From CAIOZW01 sp049317725 (GTDB lineage Bacteria; Acidobacteriota; Blastocatellia; RBC074): 30,162 bases of DNA. The DNA lies in NCBI GenBank assembly GCA_049317725.1, contig JBMOHS010000027.1, positions 1 to 30,162 of the forward strand. Direction: 5' to 3'. Below the pieces are notes generated by a model. It searched no databases. It saw nothing but the letters and a program-made list of their open reading frames with translations, and was not told the DNA's origin. Shown one piece after another: positions 24,603-30,162 of the stretch (position 1 is its first letter; each line of letters begins with the position of its first letter). The translations under genes and the position numbers were made by a program.

Positions 24603-24782
24603 TCAGCCGCCGAGGAAGGCGCTCCAGAAGGCGGCCGGGGGATCGGTGAGGCTGCCGTAGAAGCGCAGGCAGAGGAGGAGTGGGGAGAGCCACGGCCATT
24701 CGAGCGGCTCGGAGAGCCGGACCCAGAGCAAGACGACGAAGAGGCCAGCGGAATGCAGCGGAGATCGCGGACGAATCGACAT
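24603..24782 (-). CDS. Small hydrophobic protein, possible membrane peptide
   Basis: A 59-residue frame on the minus strand with a good GGAGG five bases or so upstream of ATG 24782. Residues about 11-20 (SAGLFVVLLW) and 30-41 (PWLSPLLLCLRF) are hydrophobic, giving one or two short membrane segments; the rest is Pro/Ser-rich, ending FLGG. It is convergent with the GMC gene, whose stop is 13 bases away. No family is recognised. The strong ribosome binding site favours a real gene, but small open frames in GC-rich DNA are often chance. Confidence 0.42.
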   Translation of the reverse strand: MSIRPRSPLHSAGLFVVLLWVRLSEPLEWPWLSPLLLCLRFYGSLTDPPAAFWSAFLGG

Positions 24783-25408
24783 GGTGCCCTCCACGGTCAG
24801 GGGAGCCGACGGGTGGCCACACTCTCCTTCCCGGGAGCGTGGGCCCCTCCGTCTCTTGCCCTGACCCGATGTGCGCGCGCGACCGAGCGGGAGTGAGACC
24901 CCGCTCGGTGGGCGGATGGGTCGTTGCCAGTGAATGTGTCGTCGATTGTGTGTGTGTCGGTTTGTGCCGCTTGAAAGGTTGCTTCCGATCCCGCCAGGTT
25001 CGTCAATCCGCTTGATCTCTCCCGTCTGTTCTGCTGGTCCTCCCTCGGGTAGATCTGACTCCCGCGATGGGGAAGGTTTCCGAGTGGTGGCCAAGTCGTC
25101 ACTGGTTATTGGAACGGACTGACGAACCGCTTCTCACGGGCGAGAGAGGAGGATCTTCCCCTTTCCCGCGCCGTTGGACCCTGACAGCCAACCCTCACCG
25201 GTATAGACGAATCTGACATTCCGATTTTGTCGTCGAGTCAAAAAAAGTGAGGTGCGCCGGGCGTGGTCCGTTGGGCAGCAGTTGCCGGGTCTGTCTTTTG
25301 ACACAGGCCGGGGGAGTTGTACCATCGGCCGACCGTCAGGCGGCGAGGTGTGGGAGGTCGGGGGGAGTCGACGTTGGCCGCGAGGGCAGGCGAGAGGGGC
25401 ATCAGATC
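24783..25408. other. 626-bp intergenic region before the helicase gene
   Basis: No gene is recognised. It contains a short TG-rich run around 24947-24957, several direct GTCGTC/GTCGTT elements, and near its right end the helicase promoter. The helicase frame is open upstream of 25409 as far as 25298 at least, but that stretch lies over or before the promoter and is not expected to be translated. Confidence 0.5.
25298..25325 (+). promoter_or_regulatory. Sigma70-like promoter of the helicase gene
   Basis: A perfect TTGACA (25298-25303), a 16-base spacer and TACCAT (25320-25325; four of six). Transcription would start near 25332, giving a leader of about 77 bases to the GTG at 25409, before which GAGAGGGG (25392-25399) acts as the ribosome binding site. 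This argues that the helicase has its own promoter. Confidence 0.5.
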
Positions 25409-28400
25409 GTGACGCGGAGCACAGTTGTCAACACGGATTCGCAGGATCAGGAGATCGTCCGCGCGTGGGTCGGGAAGATGCGGGGGAGGTTGCTCAGGTG
25501 GAGCAGTCTGCAACGGGTCCAGTTCGACTCTCGTTCATCCCGGCAGCCGGCGCGGCCCTCCCTGCGATTGGGGCCGATCGATCCGGATCTGGTGGAGCGG
25601 CTCCTGCGAGCAGGGGCTCCGGTTGGATTTATCCCCGACGGAGGGATAGCCAGGGCCACGGGCGAGAGGGAGCGTCCCGCCCTTCCGACACTCCATTCCG
25701 GGGAGGAGCTGCGCGGTCTCTTGCAGGAGCTGGCTTGGCGCACGACTGCGCTCGGAGAGGAGATGGGGGTCCACACGCTCCACCTTGCCTTCGGCCTTCT
25801 CGAATGGCAAGGGGCCCATCGCGGCTTGGAGGCGGTGGAGGGGGAGGAGCGCTTCCTCGCGCCCGTCTGGCTGCAGCCGGTCCGTCTCCTCCCGGACGAT
25901 CCGAGGGGAGAGAACTGGCGGCTGGTCCGCGAAGGTCCAATCGAGATCAACCCGACGGTGCGCCAAGTCCTGCGGGAGCGGGACGGGGTCGAGCTGCCTG
26001 AATGGATCCCTGGGAAGTCGATGGCGACGGTCTTGGAGCAGATCGGGGGAGATCTGGCGGGTGCCGCGACCCGTGGTGGCTGGAAGATCCACCCGCAGTG
26101 GGTCCTCACCCACCTCTCTCTCCATTGGCAGTCGATGTGGGCCGACCTCGATCCGCGACACTGGCCGCAGGATGGCCTGCTGCGCCACCCCTTGGTACGA
26201 AATTTCGCACTCGATCGCCCCCTCGGTCAGCCGGCCCCCGACCCCACAGGGGTGGCAGGGGTGGCAGGGGTGGCAGGGGCGGCAAGCCCAACGACTCCAG
26301 TCGGACTGGAAGGCCCGCTTGGCGAGGGGCTCGACACGCTGGAGTTGCAGGGGCAGCTCCCGCGACTGATCGCGCTGGCGGACAGCACACAGCACGCCGC
26401 CCTGCTCGAGGCGCTGCGGGGGCGGAGCATCGTCATCGAGGCGGCTCCTGGCACGGGGAGTTCAGGCACGATCGCCAACCTGGTGGCGGCGGCTCTCGGG
26501 GCTGGGAAGACGGTTCTGCTGGTCGCCACGGTGGCGGAGGCCCTCGCGGCGGTGCGCCGGAAGTTGGCTGAGGCGGGCTTGGGCGACTTCTGCCTCCTGT
26601 TGGGGGACGCCTCTGGACGGGAACGGGGAGAGGATCGGGGGATCGTGCGCACCCCAGAGGAGTTGGGCCGCCGGATTCGGGAGCGCTTGGCTAAGCGGGG
26701 TTCTTGGCATCCCCCGGCAGACCTGCCGGTGCTGCGCTCCCGCCGCGACGGGTTTCAGCGGCAATTGATGGAGCTGCGCCGTGTCCTCGCCCAGCCCTGC
26801 GGGGCCGCCGGGCTGACCATGGCCGAGCTGATCGGCGAGCGGGAGCGGCTGGCCCAGGAGGGCACCCTCCCGTTCGAGCTGTCGGGCACGATCCAACTGC
26901 CAGAGGCCGCACGGTTGACACCGGAAGAGGTGGAGGCGATCGCCGAGGCAGCGGATCTCTATGGGCACTATCTGGCCGAGATGGCGGAGCGCTCCCACCC
27001 CGGTGCCCATCCCTGGCAAGGGGTTGAAAACCAGGGCTTGACGTTGGAGGCGGAGCAACAGCTCCGGCAGTCCCTCGCCGCCATTGCCACCGCGACGCTG
27101 CGGATCGAGAGCGAGATCGATCTCTTTCGGGTGATTCACCGTGTCGCCTTCGAGGCGACCGAGGAGCAGATCGCCCACTTGCTCAGCCTGGACGGGCAGA
27201 TCCCCGACGTGGCCCCGACGGTCGATCGGTCCCTTCTGCCGAACCTCCTCGCACCGGGCCGGCGCGCGACACTCGCCCGGCTCGAGGCCCGCTGTCGTGA
27301 CCACCAGCAGCGGGCCAGAGCCCTCCGCCCCTTCCTCGAGCAGGCTCCCGATCTCGGAGGCCGCCAGCTCCAGCACCTCATCGACGATTGTCGCCAGATC
27401 CGACGGATGGATCTGGATGAGAAGACGATCGGGGAGCTGCAGGCCTCCGCTGGCTGGCTGCGCAGCTTGGCCGAGGACCTGGACCGCGCGGTGCGACTTT
27501 TCCACGACTTTGCTCAGCACTTCGGCCAGCCCTTCTCCTTCGATCTGGCGACGGCACAAGTCGTCCTGCGCGGTCTGCTCCTCTGCGCCCGCATCCCCCT
27601 TGCGTCGTTGCATCTGCGCGGTCCCCGGCTGGAAGATCCTGGCTTCAGCGCAACGTTGTCGCGGGCCTGCGACGAGGCCCACACCCTGCGGGCGATGGCG
27701 GCCGAACTCGGAGAACGGCTCGATCTGACGCTGGCACCCTCCCTCGACGAGATCGAGCGACATGCACGCAGTTGCGCCGAGTTGGAGCTGTTCGGATTTA
27801 CCTCGCGTGGCTACCGGCGGGCCCGGCACGATTGGCGGGTCATGACCCGATCGCCACGGCGGGCAACGCGACAGCGCTTGGCACGGGACTATCGACAGCT
27901 TCTCCACTACCACGACTCACTGGTCAACTTCGTGGAGAATCGGGAGTACCACGAGACCTTCGGTGGGCACTTCGTGGGGATGGAGACCCCGTTGGAGGAG
28001 CTGCTCTCCCTGGTTGAATGGTGGGAAGAGGCCCGTGCATCCTTGGGGGTTGGCAGCACCGCTGCGGTCCAGATCGCGGCAGCGCTCCTCCGCCTGCCTG
28101 CCCCACAGTTGCGCGCGCTCCAACGGATGGGGGCCGGGGAGGAGGCGGTCCAGTTCCAGCGCCATCTCGAACGCCTCGTCGACGCGCTGCCGCGCCTGCC
28201 CTTGGCGCTCCAGCAGGAGTCGACCTCCGACCTGACCTACCTGGCCCAACAGATGCGCGAGTCGGCCTTTCAGATCCAGGGGGTGGTGGATGATCTGGAG
28301 GAGGCGGGCTATGGCCACTTCGCCGAACCGATCGGGTCGTTGCTCGGATCGTTCCAGGATTGGCGGGGGCTGCTCGAACTGGAGGGGGCGATCGCCACCG

Positions 28401-30162
28401 ACCTGCGCGCACTCGGGCTGCCTGGGGAGGGGCCCCCGCCGGTCACCGCCGAGCTGCTCCGCTGGCGCGCGGCCGCCGACCTCGTCAGCCAAGTCACCGA
28501 GCAGTCGGCCATTCCCATCCCGTTGCAGGAATGGCTCTTGACGCCGGCGATCGACGACCGGCGGCGCGCTCTGCGCGCGTTGATCTCGACGATCCGGACC
28601 GACTTCATCCACTATCGCGAGGCCAAGGCCCGCTTCATCGACCTGGCCCAGTTGGAGGAGGGGAGCTGGTTTCCGCGTGAGGGGACGACCGGCAGCCCGC
28701 TCGATCTACGGCGCATCCGCAAGCGCGCGGAGCGAGCGCTTGCTGCCTGGGACCAGCTCTCGCTCTGGCTGGGAGGGCGCCGTGCCCGCCAGACCCTGCT
28801 CGACCTCGGCTTGGGTCCGCTCGTCGCCTCGATCGAGGCCGGCGAGATCTCCCCCCGGCACATCCCCACCGTGGTCCGGGCCATCTACCTCGAGAGCCTC
28901 CTCCGCGAGGCCTATCGCCAACATCCCCTCCTCGAACGGTTCCACGGGTTGGAGTATGACGAAGCCCGCCGTCAGTATGTTGCGCTCGATCAACGGGTCG
29001 AGGAGCAGACCCGCGGGGAGATTGCCTGGCAGGTCGACCGGCGCCCTGTGCCAGCGGGAGTTGCCCAGGGGCCGCTCCGGTTGCGCACGGAACTGGGCCT
29101 GCTGGAGGGGCTCGCCGCAACTGACGACTCCCCAGGGTTGCCGATTCGTCAAGTCTTTGAGCGGGCGGGACGCGCCTTGACAGCGCTCATGCCGTGCGTC
29201 TTGACCAGCCCCTACCTCGTCGCCTCCAACCTGCCGCCCTCGCTGGGCCGCTTCGATCTGGTCATTCTCGACGAGGCTTCGCGCTTGCGCCCCGAGGAGG
29301 CGCTCGGCGCAGTCGTCCGCGGAGAGCAGCTCGTCGTCGTCGGCGACCCGATGCAACTGCCCCCCTCCTCCTTTCTGACGGCGAGCGTGGAAGAGAGCGG
29401 GGAGGGCGAGAGCCTGCTCGATCTGCCGTCCATTCGCGCCTCCACCCCCCACCGTCTGCGCTGGCACTCGCAATCCCGCCACGAGAGCCTCATCGCCTTC
29501 TCCAATTGCCAGTGGTACGGGGACCGTCTGGTGGTTCTTCCCTCGACGAAGCGCGAAGGTAGCGCCGATGGGGCCTTCTACCGCCCCGTCAGGGAGGGGC
29601 TTTACGAAGCGGGGACCAACCCACGCGAAGCCGCAGCACTGGTCGAGGCGGCGCTGCACCACCTGCTCGCCACTCCAGAGGAGTCGCTCGGACTGGTCGC
29701 CCTCACCGAACGCCAGCGCGACTGGATCGAGGCGCGCCTCGCCGAACGGCTCGCCGAGAGTCCGGCCGCCACTGCCTGCGTCACGGCGTGGCATGACCGC
29801 GGACGCCCCGTCTTCATCAAGACCGTTGAGACGATTCAGGGCGAGGTGCGCGATGCCGTGCTCGTCTCGCTGACGGCCGGGCGTGACTCCCTTGGCCGCC
29901 TCCGCCCAGACTCGTTCGGCGTCCTCCACCATCCTCGTCACGGCCATCGCTACCTCAATGTGCTGATCACCCGAGCCCGCCGCCGTCTGCTCCTCTTTGG
30001 CTCCCTCCTTCCCGAAGAGATCCCGGCGGGCCTCGAGGCCCTGCGGGACTATCTGGTCGTGCTCGGCGAGGGCGATCGACACCGCCGAGGAGCCGATTGG
30101 GCCAGCTCCCCCCCGCTCGTCGCCTCCCTCACCCGGCTTCTCCAAGCCCACGGCTACCAGGT
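25409..30162 (+). CDS. DUF4011-type SF1 helicase, Walker A lysine missing (cut by window end)
   Basis: At least 1584 residues, open to the right edge. Domains: DUF4011 (about 20-330, with HTLHLAFGLLEW at 122-133), then an SF1 (AAA_11/AAA_12, COG1112-type) helicase split by a helical insert of about 900 residues. Motif I reads APGTGSSGT (346-354), where the family has PPGTGKSQT, so the phosphate-binding lysine is serine. Other motifs are kept: DEAS (1288-1291), GDPMQLPPSSF (1312-1322), WHSQSRHESLIAFSN (1352-1366), ETIQGEVRD (1474-1482) and arginine-finger LNVLITRAR (1516-1524). The final residues (LTRLLQAHGYQV) look like the start of the PD-(D/E)XK nuclease domain of this family. GTG start with GAGAGGGG. 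Role unknown; relatives are large nucleic-acid helicases often in accessory regions. Confidence 0.9.
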   Translation, partial: MTRSTVVNTDSQDQEIVRAWVGKMRGRLLRWSSLQRVQFDSRSSRQPARPSLRLGPIDPDLVERLLRAGAPVGFIPDGGIARATGERERPALPTLHSGEELRGLLQELAWRTTALGEEMGVHTLHLAFGLLEWQGAHRGLEAVEGEERFLAPVWLQPVRLLPDDPRGENWRLVREGPIEINPTVRQVLRERDGVELPEWIPGKSMATVLEQIGGDLAGAATRGGWKIHPQWVLTHLSLHWQSMWADLDPRHWPQDGLLRHPLVRNFALDRPLGQPAPDPTGVAGVAGVAGAASPTTPVGLEGPLGEGLDTLELQGQLPRLIALADSTQHAALLEALRGRSIVIEAAPGTGSSGTIANLVAAALGAGKTVLLVATVAEALAAVRRKLAEAGLGDFCLLLGDASGRERGEDRGIVRTPEELGRRIRERLAKRGSWHPPADLPVLRSRRDGFQRQLMELRRVLAQPCGAAGLTMAELIGERERLAQEGTLPFELSGTIQLPEAARLTPEEVEAIAEAADLYGHYLAEMAERSHPGAHPWQGVENQGLTLEAEQQLRQSLAAIATATLRIESEIDLFRVIHRVAFEATEEQIAHLLSLDGQIPDVAPTVDRSLLPNLLAPGRRATLARLEARCRDHQQRARALRPFLEQAPDLGGRQLQHLIDDCRQIRRMDLDEKTIGELQASAGWLRSLAEDLDRAVRLFHDFAQHFGQPFSFDLATAQVVLRGLLLCARIPLASLHLRGPRLEDPGFSATLSRACDEAHTLRAMAAELGERLDLTLAPSLDEIERHARSCAELELFGFTSRGYRRARHDWRVMTRSPRRATRQRLARDYRQLLHYHDSLVNFVENREYHETFGGHFVGMETPLEELLSLVEWWEEARASLGVGSTAAVQIAAALLRLPAPQLRALQRMGAGEEAVQFQRHLERLVDALPRLPLALQQESTSDLTYLAQQMRESAFQIQGVVDDLEEAGYGHFAEPIGSLLGSFQDWRGLLELEGAIATDLRALGLPGEGPPPVTAELLRWRAAADLVSQVTEQSAIPIPLQEWLLTPAIDDRRRALRALISTIRTDFIHYREAKARFIDLAQLEEGSWFPREGTTGSPLDLRRIRKRAERALAAWDQLSLWLGGRRARQTLLDLGLGPLVASIEAGEISPRHIPTVVRAIYLESLLREAYRQHPLLERFHGLEYDEARRQYVALDQRVEEQTRGEIAWQVDRRPVPAGVAQGPLRLRTELGLLEGLAATDDSPGLPIRQVFERAGRALTALMPCVLTSPYLVASNLPPSLGRFDLVILDEASRLRPEEALGAVVRGEQLVVVGDPMQLPPSSFLTASVEESGEGESLLDLPSIRASTPHRLRWHSQSRHESLIAFSNCQWYGDRLVVLPSTKREGSADGAFYRPVREGLYEAGTNPREAAALVEAALHHLLATPEESLGLVALTERQRDWIEARLAERLAESPAATACVTAWHDRGRPVFIKTVETIQGEVRDAVLVSLTAGRDSLGRLRPDSFGVLHHPRHGHRYLNVLITRARRRLLLFGSLLPEEIPAGLEALRDYLVVLGEGDRHRRGADWASSPPLVASLTRLLQAHGYQ
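26248..26283 (+). repeat. Nine-base tandem repeat inside the helicase gene
   Basis: Four copies of aggggtggc in a row, the last with one change, encode a Gly-Val-Ala repeat in the linker between DUF4011 and the helicase core (about residues 280-292). The unit is a multiple of three, so copy-number changes keep the frame. Confidence 0.9.

Noticed and set aside
26462..27913. 483-codon minus-strand frame, and a second at 28706-30151
   Set aside because: Both are antisense to the helicase, whose frame is continuous from 25409 with conserved motifs at both ends.

Overview
The window looks like a GC-rich bacterial chromosome segment. Housekeeping genes (alaS, ftsY, ribD, rsmA, RNase J, sucC) sit next to a DUF1549/DUF1553 plus DUF1501 pair with a planctomycete-type cytochrome c domain. 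That pair is common in Planctomycetes, Verrucomicrobia and Acidobacteriota. Together with RNase J and a soil-type gene mix, it suggests an Acidobacteriota-like organism; this is inference from gene content, not a phylogenetic placement.

Left part (1-12.1 kb). A seven-base G-rich tandem repeat opens the window. It is followed by a minus-strand pair (a TerB-like helical protein of unknown role, then a short-chain dehydrogenase). The plus strand then runs alaS, an FtsX/MacB-type ABC permease with no ATPase beside it, an MFS exporter, and a tight cluster ftsY-ribD-rsmA-rnj. In that cluster ribD and rsmA overlap and rsmA and rnj are 6 bases apart. A perfect inverted repeat and an extended -10 box precede ftsY.

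Middle (12.1-19.8 kb). A 0.7-kb stretch without a recognisable gene carries an unassigned sigma70-like promoter. It is followed by a secreted protein of unknown function, which converges on sucC across a strong two-way terminator with 19-base arms. sucC has no sucD partner in view. Next, on the minus strand, is the operon DUF1549/DUF1553 cytochrome-type protein then DUF1501 protein, with a GTGA overlap.

Right part (19.8-30.2 kb). This looks more accessory. It holds a HigB toxin and HigA antitoxin fused into one reading frame, apparently through loss of the toxin stop codon, with an intact internal ribosome binding site and ATG for the antitoxin. After it come a secreted TlpA-like thioredoxin with a small beta-barrel-like protein, a GMC flavin oxidoreductase with a CX2CX2CX3C cluster, and a small membrane-type protein. 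Last is a very large DUF4011-type SF1 helicase that runs off the right edge just where a nuclease domain would be expected. Its motifs II-VI are well kept, but the Walker A lysine is replaced by serine.

The most unusual items are the fused HigBA, the Walker-A-less helicase, the iron-sulfur-like cysteine cluster in the GMC enzyme, and -10 boxes placed 5-6 bases before start codons that suggest leaderless messages.
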